Positions 27,349 through 35,914 are shown, counted from the first letter of the stretch. The stretch: 64,000 bases of DNA from Arthrobacter psychrochitiniphilus (GCF_003185915.1 NZ_QHLZ01000001.1:434001-498000), one strand, 5' to 3'. The notes: generated by a model not told the origin, from the sequence alone. A program made the numbers and translations.

Positions 27349-28218
27349 CTAACCGCGCAGGTACAGTAACTGTGCTTCCACGGACAAATACGCCGCACCC
27401 TGCAGATGCTCCGGCACATCTTTGTACACAATCGCCGCCACCTGCGCGGCAGTTGGCTCTGCCGTCCCGATGCTGGCGAGAAGTTCCACGGCGTTGCGAA
27501 CCTCTGCAATGCGCACAGCCCGGTGTTCCTCATAGGCCTGTGCCGCTGCGGCAATGTCTCCTAGCACCGGGCCATGGCCCGGCAGCGCAGCCACGCCAGC
27601 TCCTGCAACAGGGCCGGTAACGCCAGCTCCGTTAACTCGCGCGCCGCGCCTGCGCAAGGCCGCAAGGGAGTCCAGGTAATCCCCCAGCTTGCCGTCAGGA
27701 TGGCAAATCACTGTGCTGCCGCTGCCGAGGATGGTATCTCCGGTGAGAACAACCGTGCCGGCGCCCTGCCCGAAGGAATCCCTCGCTAGTGGATCTGTGA
27801 CAACAAAACACAGCGAATCGCTGGTGTGTCCTGGTGTGGCGAGGACCTCGAGTGTGAGGCCGCCCGCCTGGATGATCTCGCCGTCGTGCAATGCCTGCGC
27901 GCCATGGCAAAAGGCGGGCAAGGCCGCCCGGACAGGGGCACCCGTGAGCTGATGCAGCCGGGCGCTGCCGTCGGTGTGGTCCCCGTGGTGATGGGTGATC
28001 AGGATCAGCTCTACTGAACCGGCCGCTGCCAACTCGCCAAGATGCCTCTCCTGGAGCGGGCCGGGATCCACCACAACCACCCCTGATGCCCCGGGAGCGG
28101 TCAGAATATAGGAATTGGTGCCGTCAAGGGTCATGGGTCCGGGGTTTTCAGCCCTCCGGCGCCGCACGAAGCTCCCAATGTTCTCCCACGCTGACACCAC
28201 GGCCCACCCCTTCGTCAC
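27349..28218 (-). CDS. MBL-fold metallo-hydrolase (LACTB2-like)
   Basis: 289 residues with the metal-binding motif THHHGDHTDGS (about 76-86), the later LEVLATPGHTSDSLCF and an ELPGHGPVL-like C-terminal ligand (ALPGHGPVLGD). A C-terminal winged-helix tail (about 240-289) gives the LACTB2/BLACT architecture, whose mammalian member is an RNA endonuclease. The bacterial role is not established. It is followed by its own stop region and lies downstream of the Trm112 gene on the same strand, 86 bp apart. Confidence 0.88.
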   Translation of the reverse strand: MTKGWAVVSAWENIGSFVRRRRAENPGPMTLDGTNSYILTAPGASGVVVVDPGPLQERHLGELAAAGSVELILITHHHGDHTDGSARLHQLTGAPVRAALPAFCHGAQALHDGEIIQAGGLTLEVLATPGHTSDSLCFVVTDPLARDSFGQGAGTVVLTGDTILGSGSTVICHPDGKLGDYLDSLAALRRRGARVNGAGVTGPVAGAGVAALPGHGPVLGDIAAAAQAYEEHRAVRIAEVRNAVELLASIGTAEPTAAQVAAIVYKDVPEHLQGAAYLSVEAQLLYLRG

Positions 28219-28275
28219 TGAACTTCTCGCTTGGTTGATGATAGGAAAGCACAGGCACTGGCTGGCCCGGTGCGC

Positions 28276-28350
28276 TAAGCAGTGAGCTGCTAAGCAGTGA
28301 GCTGCTAGGCGGTGAGCTGTTCGGGGCTGAGCTGTTCGGGGGTGAGCAGC
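28276..28350. repeat. 15-bp tandem repeat across the Trm112 stop
   Basis: On the minus strand about five 15-bp units cover the last codons and the sequence after the TAG. Units upstream of the stop encode PEQLS/PEQLT. The units after the stop read TAGCAGCTCACTGCT, so each starts with an in-frame TAG. Confidence 0.9.
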
Positions 28351-28499
28351 AGCGCAATCCCCTCATCGATCTTGTACCGCACGAGCGTGCCGCCCTCACC
28401 GTTGGCTGTGCTCAGTAATTCTTCGCCCACCTGGATCAGTGGTGAGTTGGTGACGGGACAACGCAGCAACGCCAAGAGGCCTTCGTTTATCTTTGCCAT
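28305..28499 (-). CDS. Trm112 family protein
   Basis: Short 64-residue protein of the Trm112/UPF0434 family, with KINEGLLALLRCPVTNSPL at the start and KIDEGIALLLTPEQL at the end. Eukaryotic Trm112 activates methyltransferases; the bacterial role is unclear. Only one of the usual cysteines is kept. I used ATG at 28499 because GGAG sits 11 nt upstream; a GTG four codons earlier is possible. The C-terminus has been built from 15-bp repeats. In many Actinobacteria phosphomannomutase and SIS-domain genes flank this gene, but they are missing here. Confidence 0.82.
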   Translation of the reverse strand: MAKINEGLLALLRCPVTNSPLIQVGEELLSTANGEGGTLVRYKIDEGIALLLTPEQLSPEQLTA

Positions 28500-28591
28500 G
28501 GCCGGTGCCACTCCATTTCACTTTTTTAGGGGAAGTTTTCGGTTACTGCCCTGACGGTGGGCCGTGAGCTGCGGACTCAGCTTCTAGGAGT

Positions 28592-28996
28592 TTAGTCCTC
28601 CAGGATGCGAAGGTGCCCGCGGCGGCTGGGGGGTCCCGAATATGAGGGCAGGTGCGACGGCGGTTCCAGGGCTCCCCGGTAGTCTCTCCGCGTTGCGCTC
28701 ACGCCAGTGGCCTTTTCCGGGCCTGGATTCGCGGCTTCCCGGACGGCGTCGGCCAGTGCCAGCAGATCATCCGGGCCCGGAGCTGGTGGCTTATCTGAGC
28801 GTGCCAGATGGATAACTTCCCACCCTCGCGGGGCCGTGAGGCGTGCGGAATGTTTGGCACACAAATCGTAGCAATGTGGTTCTGCAAATGTGGCCAGAGG
28901 ACCCAGGACAGCCGTTGAGTCCGCATAAACGTACGTCAAAGTGGCCACGGCCGTTTCCCGGCAGGCTGATCTGGTGCATTGACGAAGGATACCCAC
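28592..28996 (-). CDS. DUF3499 family zinc-ribbon-like protein
   Basis: 134 residues from GTG at 28996. The family start (GILRQCTRSACRETAVATLTYVYAD) and the second Cys pair CYDLCAKHSARLTAP are clear, giving a probable C-x4-C ... H-C-x3-C metal site. Function is unknown, but the gene is conserved across Actinobacteria beside the zincin-like gene and whiB2-type regulators. GTG 28996 is chosen over GTG 29008 because TAGTGT lies 8 nt upstream of it and overlaps the other. Confidence 0.88.
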   Translation of the reverse strand: MGILRQCTRSACRETAVATLTYVYADSTAVLGPLATFAEPHCYDLCAKHSARLTAPRGWEVIHLARSDKPPAPGPDDLLALADAVREAANPGPEKATGVSATRRDYRGALEPPSHLPSYSGPPSRRGHLRILED

Positions 28997-29066
28997 GTTT
29001 GCCAACACTACCCTTCCCGCGAGGATATTTCCCCTCCGCGAGCCCGCGGCCTAGAGTGAAATGATG
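28996..29066. promoter_or_regulatory. Divergent leaderless promoter pair (DUF3499 / zincin-like)
   Basis: Minus strand: TAGTGT (complement of 29005-29010), 8 nt, GTG. Plus strand: TAGAGT (29052-29057), 6 nt, ATG at 29064. This arrangement repeats the one seen at 25028-25083 and 51312-51386. Confidence 0.55.
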
Positions 29067-29606
29067 GAGTTCAAGGCAATTCATGGCGAGCGTTCGATCC
29101 AGATCTCACTTGATCTGCAGGAATCCGATGCTACTGCGGCACCAAACCCGGCGGCCCGTACGTTTCAGCGGCGCCGCCGTGACAGGCATGGCAGGGGGCG
29201 CCGTGGCCCGCTCTTAGCTGCCGCCTTGCCCGCCTCGCGGACCCGTGCTGAGAAGTTTGATGACCTGGTGGTGGACTCCGCCGAACGCCTTCGCACCTTG
29301 TGGCCCGAGGCACTGGCCACGGTGGAATACCTGGTGGAGGAAGTTCCCGATCAGTTGGAGGCCCTGCTCGCTTCCGGAGCGCAGGCGCCCTTGGGCAAGT
29401 ATCTCGCCGCCCTCCCCGCAGCTGACGGCCGCCAGGGGGAACCGCCCGCCATCATCATTTACCGCCACCCGGTGGAAGCGCTCTGCGATACTGCCGGACA
29501 AGTGCGGGAGCTGGTGCACGAGGTCTTGGTGGAGCAAGTGGCTGGCCTTCTCAATATTGATCCGGACGCAGTTGACCCCTTGTTCCGGCGTTACCGGGGC
29601 AACTGA
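29064..29606 (+). CDS. Metallopeptidase-family (DUF1025/zincin-like) protein without HExxH
   Basis: 180 residues. After a basic segment (RTFQRRRRDRHGRGRRGPLL) the zincin-like fold follows: RAEKFDDLVVDSAERL, PAIIIYRHPVEALCDT and a final helix. Where the family's minimal metalloprotease has HExxH, this protein reads LVEQVAGLL, so the metal ligands are absent. This looks like the actinobacterial sub-branch beside DUF3499, where I believe that change is general. Catalysis by the known mechanism is therefore unlikely. Two adjacent ATGs exist; the second is 6 nt from the TAGAGT box. Confidence 0.82.
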   Translation: MEFKAIHGERSIQISLDLQESDATAAPNPAARTFQRRRRDRHGRGRRGPLLAAALPASRTRAEKFDDLVVDSAERLRTLWPEALATVEYLVEEVPDQLEALLASGAQAPLGKYLAALPAADGRQGEPPAIIIYRHPVEALCDTAGQVRELVHEVLVEQVAGLLNIDPDAVDPLFRRYRGN

Positions 29607-29640
29607 CCGGGAGCAACTGACCAGCTCAACTGAACGGGGG
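29599..29640. repeat. 14-bp tandem repeat across the zincin-like gene stop
   Basis: Three units built on CAACTGA(C/A)C, 14 then 13 bp apart (29599, 29613, 29627). The first contains the TGA stop at 29604-29606. Confidence 0.85.
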
Positions 29641-29644
29641 CGCT

Positions 29645-31567
29645 CTAGTACCGGGTGCTGATATTGATTGCTTGGGTTCCGGCGGAGGACTGGGCCAGCG
29701 GCAGCACGGCAATACCGGCGCCCCCATCCTTGACGAGTACTTGTGAGCCGAAGGCCGGTGCACCCGAGACGGAAGCTATCACGGCAACGCTTTCACTACC
29801 CAGCAGTTTCTTGGCGTTGACGGCTACCGAGGTGCCAGCCCGTACCTCCACGTCCTTGCCCTGACCCAAGACACCGCTTGCTGAAACGGGCACCAAATTG
29901 ATAGTGGCGCTGCCTTCAAAGGCGGCAAACACCAAGCTGGTATCAACATCATTTTGCAAGGTCATCAGATGGGTCTCGCCCAGCCGGGGCGAGGATGGAG
30001 CGTAGGCGAAGTCTACGGCGGCCCCTGGCTTGGTGAAGCTGCTGAGCCGCACAGCGGCCGTAACGGCGGTGTCCGCTGTGATGGCCAGTGAATAGCTGCC
30101 CTCGGGCAGCCCTGCCAGAGAGAGCGTACTGACCTTGCCCGCGGCGGCGCTCAAAACGCCTCCGTTGGGCAGGGCCACCTGGCCGTCTTTGCCGAAGGCC
30201 TTGACCTCCAGGACCGCGTCCTTTATCCCAGGTACCGTGACCATCAATGCGGTATCGGCATCTGCGTAATCATTCTGCGCCGTGATCTTGGCGGATTCCG
30301 CCACGGACCGAACCTGCACGCCCGCAATGGCCAATGAGCTGGCCGGTGCTTGGACCGGCGCCAAATAATCGATCCCGCCCGGGGTCAGACCGCGGAGCAC
30401 CGACTGCTGAATCACTGCGCTGACGGGGCCTCCCACACTCTTGACATGGACGCTGAGCGCGTCCGAGTCCGGGGCAAGGCCTGACAGTACAACGGAGCGC
30501 ACAGTTCCCGGCGCAACCACCAATCCCTTACTGCCTGCTGACTGCACGGGTCCATCTGAACCAAAAAGTTCAAGGGAAACAGTAGCGGGACTCAGGGAGG
30601 AGTTAGCCAAAGCAAGGATTGCGGTCCGTCCCACCATGGTGCTCGCCCCGGTAAGCCAGACTTCATTGCTTGGCTGTTGGCAGGTGGCAGCCGCTAGCCC
30701 GGCAAGATCACCGTCAGTGGCCTCAACGATGACAGATCCGCTCCCCTGTGAACTCTCGGGGCCGAGCGGGTCAAGACGAAGCACCGACGGGCCCGCCACG
30801 GTTTTCCCGATCAATACTTCGGCACGGGCTTTTGGTTCACCGCTCAGCACCGGCGCACTCGCCGAAGCCTGAGCTGAAGCAGAGGTTGCTGATGGTTTGG
30901 CCAGGACAGCCAGAGGGGAGAACTTGCCGTCCAGCCCCTGAATCTGCGATCCCGGGATGTCTCCCGCAGCGCTGCTGAGCACCACGGCGTTGACGGAGGT
31001 CTTGGTGCCTGAAGAACTTGGCGAAAACTCCGGATCGGCCCCTGCTGCGGAACCGGCCAGCAGTTGAGTGGGACCTTGACAGTTCGCCATGGATTCGCCA
31101 ACAGGAAGTACATGCGGGCTCGGTGTCGTCACGGCGGTGGCATCCACGCCAGGGAACAAACTGCCGGCACCCACTACGGCAACAGCCACAGCCGCCGTGG
31201 CCACGCCGGCCACAATGGCCGGCCAGCGGCGCGCGGCCTTCCGGGTAGCCCTACCTCGCGGGGTAGCAGCTTTCTGCGCCTTCTCAGCCTTGGTGGGCTT
31301 CTCGGATTTCTCGACTTTGGCTGCTTTGGCGGCCTTCTCGAATTTCTCGGCTTTGGAGGGCTTGGCGGCTTTCTCAGCCTTGGCGGGCTTGGCTGCTTTC
31401 TCAGCCGAAGCGACAGCCTTGGCGTCAACCGTGGCGGCTTTCTCAGCTGAAGCGGCAGCCTTGGGGTCAACGGCTGGTTCACTCAGCGGGGTCTCGATGA
31501 GCTTTTCGCCCTGAGTTTCACTATCAGCCGAGTTAGCCTCAACGTTGTTGTCCTTATTTTCAGGCAC
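29645..31567 (-). CDS. DUF5719 family membrane-anchored protein with Lys-rich tail
   Basis: About 640 residues. A cytoplasmic Ala/Lys-rich tract (about 30-105) with KAEKAAK/PSKAEKFEKAAK-type repeats precedes one membrane helix (VAGVATAAVAVAVVGAGSL). A large extracytoplasmic beta-rich part typical of DUF5719 follows. Function is unknown; the family is found beside a giant GT2 membrane protein and WhiB in Actinobacteria. I chose GTG at 31565-31567, which overlaps the GT2 stop by 8 nt with AAAGGG upstream; a TTG/ATG further upstream lies deep in the GT2 gene. The lysine-rich tract resembles histone H1/HU tails. Confidence 0.85.
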   Translation of the reverse strand: MPENKDNNVEANSADSETQGEKLIETPLSEPAVDPKAAASAEKAATVDAKAVASAEKAAKPAKAEKAAKPSKAEKFEKAAKAAKVEKSEKPTKAEKAQKAATPRGRATRKAARRWPAIVAGVATAAVAVAVVGAGSLFPGVDATAVTTPSPHVLPVGESMANCQGPTQLLAGSAAGADPEFSPSSSGTKTSVNAVVLSSAAGDIPGSQIQGLDGKFSPLAVLAKPSATSASAQASASAPVLSGEPKARAEVLIGKTVAGPSVLRLDPLGPESSQGSGSVIVEATDGDLAGLAAATCQQPSNEVWLTGASTMVGRTAILALANSSLSPATVSLELFGSDGPVQSAGSKGLVVAPGTVRSVVLSGLAPDSDALSVHVKSVGGPVSAVIQQSVLRGLTPGGIDYLAPVQAPASSLAIAGVQVRSVAESAKITAQNDYADADTALMVTVPGIKDAVLEVKAFGKDGQVALPNGGVLSAAAGKVSTLSLAGLPEGSYSLAITADTAVTAAVRLSSFTKPGAAVDFAYAPSSPRLGETHLMTLQNDVDTSLVFAAFEGSATINLVPVSASGVLGQGKDVEVRAGTSVAVNAKKLLGSESVAVIASVSGAPAFGSQVLVKDGGAGIAVLPLAQSSAGTQAINISTRY

Positions 31568-34500
31568 GTCTACCAACCCTTTGCAACGATGCTTCATCCC
31601 GGTATGCACCGGTGCGGCCACGACGGGCCCGGACGGGAACTGCCAACAGGATTGTCAATCCGAAGATCAGCAACATGACAATGGTAAACACTGCATCCAG
31701 TGGCTGAATATAGCGAATCTCCAAGGTTCCGGCACTAGCAGGTAGCTCAAAGGCCTGAGCCCAGCCTGCGGTGACGGGCTTGAGCGGCTTGCCGTTAAGC
31801 CAGGCCTGCCACTGGGAGTCTGCACGTTCTGCCATCACCACAGTGCGGCCAGGTGCCCCGGCAGCAATGGCACTTTTCACACCGAGGCCGTTCGATGGCA
31901 CGGGAGAAGTAGCTTTTCCACCCGCAGCGACCAGCCGTACACGATTCACAACGTCAGTGTCACCCGCCGTTGTGTAGCTGGGTGCAACACGCCACAACCA
32001 CCCTGATTCGGTGGGTCCAACGCTATTGAGCCCGGGAACCCCTTCAAGTTCGCTGGCCAGTAGCTCAGCGGCTGTGTCACCGGGACGCAGCACCACGAAT
32101 CCTACGCCCAGATCCACCAGTTGGTTACGGGGGTCAATGCCCGACTTGGACACCAGGGCGGCCACCGTTGACTCCAAAATCTGTGTTGGCGCATCGCTGG
32201 CAAGAATTGCCTCGTTCCCCGGCGCACCCGTGATGCGTGCTGCTGCGGAAATTCCTGAGAGCGAGTCCAAAGTTGTTCCGGCACCTTGCATGAGTGCCGC
32301 GTCAATGCTGCCGTCAGGGCGGACCGTGAGCACAATGGTGCGGCTGGCTTCAGGACCTGTGCCGCGGTCAGCTGCCGTGGCCGGAATGGTCCCGGCTGTG
32401 GCACCTTCCAGCAGGAACGGACCACTTAGCGCCGCACCCGAGTGGTCGGAGGAGAATTGCTGCACTGTCCACGCACCGAGGCTCGCCACCGGCGCTGCCA
32501 CCAGCACCACTGAGAGCACCACGGCGGTAGCCTTCGCAGCCGGGTGCCGCTCCTTAGAGGTACGGGACGGTTCATAGGCCTGACGGTGAATTGCGTCAAA
32601 GCCCACCAGAGCAGCCCCGAGCAAGGCGAAGAATGCAAGGGAAACAGCGGGACCGTTGAACACGGTGACGAGGGTACCGCCGTCGAACGCAACAGCCAGG
32701 AGCTTACCGCCGTAGGAAACCCCCAGCGCCAACAGGGCAAGGAGACACAGGCTGCGCACCATGGCGGCGCGGCGCAGGGGAAGCAACAGGGCAATCACGG
32801 CCGCTGCCACTACCGGCACTCCAATGATTCCCACGAAAACGCCGGTCAGCCAGGGCGCTGCACCCAAACCGAGGACGCCTTCAACAGTGTCCAGCTGAAG
32901 CGGGAAACCAAGGATCTGTTGCCAGAGAGGGCCCTGAGTTGCCGCGAGGGGAAGCCCCGGATCGGCCAGAAGCGCACGGGGATTTTCCCAGGCAGACCAA
33001 ACAAAAGGCAAGAAGAGAGCGGCCGTTGGCAGCAAGGACCACCAAATGGTCCTACCCCGGCGTCCCAGAAGCACGGTTGCGGCCAGTACACCCACCACGG
33101 CCACCACAAACAGGCTCGGCGCAGCGGCGCACACAACGGCCAAGGCAAGGCCCGCAGCGGCAGCGGCAGTCCACGAGGGGTTGCCGCCCACGCCCGGCCG
33201 GCCAAGCTTGAACACTGCAGACTTAGAGGTTGCGGACTTCGCTGTTGCGGATTTGGTGCTGGGGAGGGCACCCTCCACGGTGCCCGGAACGCTCTCGGGG
33301 CTTACCGCGCCACCGACAGCGCGGATCATTCCCAGCATGACGATGGGAATCAGGATGTGGGCCAGGAGGGCACCCACGCGGCCCTGGCCCAGTGCGATCA
33401 GCAGTGCCGGGGCACCTGCCCACCCCAGAGCCGCAACCACGCGCGGCCAGCGGCGCAGAGTTAACGCACCGGCTGCCAGCCAAGCTGTGAAGGCTGACAG
33501 CGGTAGGGCCAACAGCACGAGCCACAGGACGCTCAGCGAAGCGTTTCCGCCCAGTGCGCCGAGCAAAAACAAAATAAAGTTGAAGGGATTGCCCCGGCCG
33601 GGCATGCCCGATCCGAGAGAAATCCACCAATCAGTGGCATGGCTCCAGATGCTGCCAATATCAGCGGAGAGGGGCAGCAGGGCCCCGCCCATCAAAGCCG
33701 GAACTCCAAGGAACCGTGAGAGCGCCACAAGCGCGAGCACCCCCAGCACCACTACCAAGGCGAGCCCACTGATGATGGGTGCCGTTCTGGTGGCGGCCAG
33801 CGGGGTCACATTTTCCCTGTGACTTTCTCCCGTGGGTTCCAAAAGAGAGGGACCTTCAAGAATGTCCTCGGAGCTGTGCTCTTCCGGGCCAACGGATTCA
33901 CGGAGCATTTTCAGGTGGTCCCTTGCCGTCCGTTCTGGCACGTGCAGACCCTTGTGGACGGAGCGGCGTTGGGTTCGGGTGGCGGCTAGGGAAGCCCTGC
34001 TGCGCCGCAACGCGAGGGGATGCATCAGGCCCGCGCAGGTGGCGATGAACATCCGCACGGCATGACCGGGCGCCTTCAGCACAAATCCTGCCAAGAGCCA
34101 ATAAATAGCGGAGAAGAACGTGCCAATGCACAGCAAGGGGACACCCCAGGCCGGGGCGTGCTTGAGCCTGAGAAAAATGCCTGCCTTGCGGGCAGCCACG
34201 GCTGAACCTACGCCGTTGGGCCTGTGCACCACGTGAAACATATGGGCTGCGGGTACTACGAGAACCCTGTCTCCGGCCATCCGGACGCGGGCGCAGAAGT
34301 CCAGGTCATCTCCGGGGCCGGGCAGGGCCGGGTCAAATCCGCCCAGTCTTTCAAAGACATCTCGACGCACCAGCATGCCGGCGGTATTCACGGCAAACAT
34401 GTCAGTCAAGTGATCGTATTGGCCTTGATCCTGCTCATCGAGTCCCACCAGGGAAAAGCGGTCAAACCACTTGTTGGCGCGCAACCCCACATCGACGAGT

Positions 34501-34985
34501 CGCCTGTGGTTTTCCCAGTCGAGCTGCTTACAGCCAACAACAGTGGCCGTGGTGGCCCGCTCGGTGGCTTCAATCAACAGCTGAAGGGCATCCGGGGCGG
34601 GCGCCGCATCATCTTGCAGGAGCCAAATCCATTCGTTGCAAGTGGGCAGCTCCTCTTCGAGCACACCCACTCCCCCGGAAGGTCCCTGTGATCCGTGGCG
34701 CGCTGTGCGGGCAGGCAGAACGGCAGCGCCGTGGAGCCGCTTTTGGTGCTCGAGCACTGCATTGACGGCTGCCCCGTAGCCTTTGCGGGCTTCGAGGGAG
34801 ATCACATGACGCTCACCGAGTTCCTTGCGCAGCAACTCACCAGAGTCATCTGTGGAGCCAACGTCTGCGGCCAACACCTGATCCGGCTGATGTGTCTGTG
34901 CGGCCAAAGCGGCCAGGACTGCGGGTAGATAGGCACCGCCGTTGTGGGCAACCAGAACGGCCGTGACTTTTACTGCTTCAAGAAT
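31560..34985 (-). CDS. Giant glycosyltransferase family 2 membrane protein
   Basis: Up to 1141 residues. An N-terminal GT2 domain (about 1-260: TAVLVAHNGG strand, STDDSGE, WIWLLQDDAAPAPDALQLL, PGPGDDLDFCARVR) is followed by a long region with more than ten membrane helices and an extracytoplasmic C-terminal segment. Start: the GT2 first strand is coded upstream of the first TTG (34907), but no ATG, GTG or TTG precedes it. ATT at 34983-34985, overlapping the whiB stop as TAATT, is the only near-cognate option found. The gene sits in the conserved whiB-GT2-DUF5719 order. The acceptor is unknown; a cell-envelope polymer is inferred. Confidence 0.85.
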   Translation of the reverse strand: MLEAVKVTAVLVAHNGGAYLPAVLAALAAQTHQPDQVLAADVGSTDDSGELLRKELGERHVISLEARKGYGAAVNAVLEHQKRLHGAAVLPARTARHGSQGPSGGVGVLEEELPTCNEWIWLLQDDAAPAPDALQLLIEATERATTATVVGCKQLDWENHRRLVDVGLRANKWFDRFSLVGLDEQDQGQYDHLTDMFAVNTAGMLVRRDVFERLGGFDPALPGPGDDLDFCARVRMAGDRVLVVPAAHMFHVVHRPNGVGSAVAARKAGIFLRLKHAPAWGVPLLCIGTFFSAIYWLLAGFVLKAPGHAVRMFIATCAGLMHPLALRRSRASLAATRTQRRSVHKGLHVPERTARDHLKMLRESVGPEEHSSEDILEGPSLLEPTGESHRENVTPLAATRTAPIISGLALVVVLGVLALVALSRFLGVPALMGGALLPLSADIGSIWSHATDWWISLGSGMPGRGNPFNFILFLLGALGGNASLSVLWLVLLALPLSAFTAWLAAGALTLRRWPRVVAALGWAGAPALLIALGQGRVGALLAHILIPIVMLGMIRAVGGAVSPESVPGTVEGALPSTKSATAKSATSKSAVFKLGRPGVGGNPSWTAAAAAGLALAVVCAAAPSLFVVAVVGVLAATVLLGRRGRTIWWSLLPTAALFLPFVWSAWENPRALLADPGLPLAATQGPLWQQILGFPLQLDTVEGVLGLGAAPWLTGVFVGIIGVPVVAAAVIALLLPLRRAAMVRSLCLLALLALGVSYGGKLLAVAFDGGTLVTVFNGPAVSLAFFALLGAALVGFDAIHRQAYEPSRTSKERHPAAKATAVVLSVVLVAAPVASLGAWTVQQFSSDHSGAALSGPFLLEGATAGTIPATAADRGTGPEASRTIVLTVRPDGSIDAALMQGAGTTLDSLSGISAAARITGAPGNEAILASDAPTQILESTVAALVSKSGIDPRNQLVDLGVGFVVLRPGDTAAELLASELEGVPGLNSVGPTESGWLWRVAPSYTTAGDTDVVNRVRLVAAGGKATSPVPSNGLGVKSAIAAGAPGRTVVMAERADSQWQAWLNGKPLKPVTAGWAQAFELPASAGTLEIRYIQPLDAVFTIVMLLIFGLTILLAVPVRARRGRTGAYRDEASLQRVGRRA

Positions 34986-35518
34986 TAGACCGCTCGCTTC
35001 CGCAGCCGCCGGCGCTCACGCTCCGACAGGCCGCCCCAGATTCCAAACCGTTCATCATTGGCCAAAGCATATTCAAGGCACTGAGCTTTGACGTTGCACG
35101 CCCCACACACCTTCTTCGCGTCCCGGGTTGAACCGCCCTTTTCAGGGAAGAACGCCTCTGGATCGGTTTGTGCGCACAGGGCGTCAGTCTGCCAGCCTAG
35201 TTCACCTTCGTCACTAAAATCATCACGAGGCAGGCCCAAGCCGATCCAGATGGGGTCAGGGTCCGCTCCTTCAACATCCGAAAGTCCCTGATCCAAGGCG
35301 GGCTCTGTGGGTGCCTGCAACTCATGTGCGGTCAGGAACGCCGTGGCAGCATCAGCCAAAACCTGACGATTTTCACGCTCATGAAACTCTGCGGCATCCG
35401 GATCTGCAGGGTCCACATACCAATCGGTGGGCACACCCCGAGAACGGTATGCGGCTGCAGCTTGCGCCGCTACCGAGTCGTCACGAAAATCCTCCACACT
35501 CAGCTGCGCTTGCCCCAT
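34985..35518 (-). CDS. WhiB family iron-sulfur transcription regulator
   Basis: 177 residues. The C-terminal WhiB domain has four cysteines (ALCAQTDPEAFFPEKGG, KKVCGACNVKAQC) for a [4Fe-4S] cluster, then the FGIWGGLSERERRRLRKRA turn and basic tail. An acidic N-terminal extension of about 90 residues is unusually long. Its position beside TIGR03089, GT2 and DUF3499 genes matches mycobacterial whiB2 (whmD), linked to septation; that identity is inferred. ATG 35518 has AGGAGG 7 nt upstream. A good promoter with a palindrome is upstream (35617-35645). Confidence 0.93.
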   Translation of the reverse strand: MGQAQLSVEDFRDDSVAAQAAAAYRSRGVPTDWYVDPADPDAAEFHERENRQVLADAATAFLTAHELQAPTEPALDQGLSDVEGADPDPIWIGLGLPRDDFSDEGELGWQTDALCAQTDPEAFFPEKGGSTRDAKKVCGACNVKAQCLEYALANDERFGIWGGLSERERRRLRKRAV

Positions 35519-35616
35519 AATCGTCCTCCTGAATGTTGCCGCTGACACTGTCAATCAACCATCCGGTTCCCGCAACATGCGGACTGCAGTGCCAAACTCA
35601 GCGGTTGGTGCGTCTA

Positions 35617-35645
35617 ATTACATCCATGTAAGTCCGCCACGTCAA
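35617..35645 (-). promoter_or_regulatory. whiB promoter with palindromic operator
   Basis: Minus strand: TTGACG, 17-bp spacer, TGTAAT. The perfect palindrome TTACATCCATGTAA (35618-35631) covers the -10 box and the end of the spacer, an ideal place for a repressor dimer. Transcription would start about 90 nt before the whiB ATG. The remaining sequence from 35646 to 35872 holds no gene I can support. Confidence 0.6.
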
Positions 35646-35872
35646 GCCGGGAGGAGATGATAACCACTCCCAGTGCGGTTCTACCCGCACGCCACGCCCG
35701 GCATTTTCATACCAATACATTCGTGTCTTTTGGTCTCTAACCGCCAAAATCCCGTGTTCTTGGGCAGAATTGGAAGTTTTTTGAGAATTCATGGGGAATA
35801 CCCAGCTTCATACTTGTAACGCACATCACGTAACAATTGGATTTCCTCCACTCGGTGGAGATCTGCTCCGAG

Positions 35873-35914
35873 TTGACCTCCGAATTAACCTCCGTGTTGA
35901 CCTCCGTGTTGACC
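35873..35914 (+). repeat. 12-bp tandem repeats carrying TTGACC boxes
   Basis: TTGACCTCCGAA, TTAACCTCCGTG, TTGACCTCCGTG and a final TTGACC, directly before an ATG at 35915. Three units contain a -35-like TTGACC. The unit at 35897 is 16 bp upstream of a weak CAAAAT -10 box. Confidence 0.8.

Noticed and set aside
32544..33464. 306-residue open frame opposite the GT2 gene
   Set aside because: Antisense shadow; composition (Gly/Gln/Arg/His-rich) mirrors the codon bias of the real gene on the other strand.
35598..35792. 64-residue open frame in the whiB upstream region
   Set aside because: It overlaps the whiB promoter and palindrome, lacks a ribosome site and has no recognisable domain.
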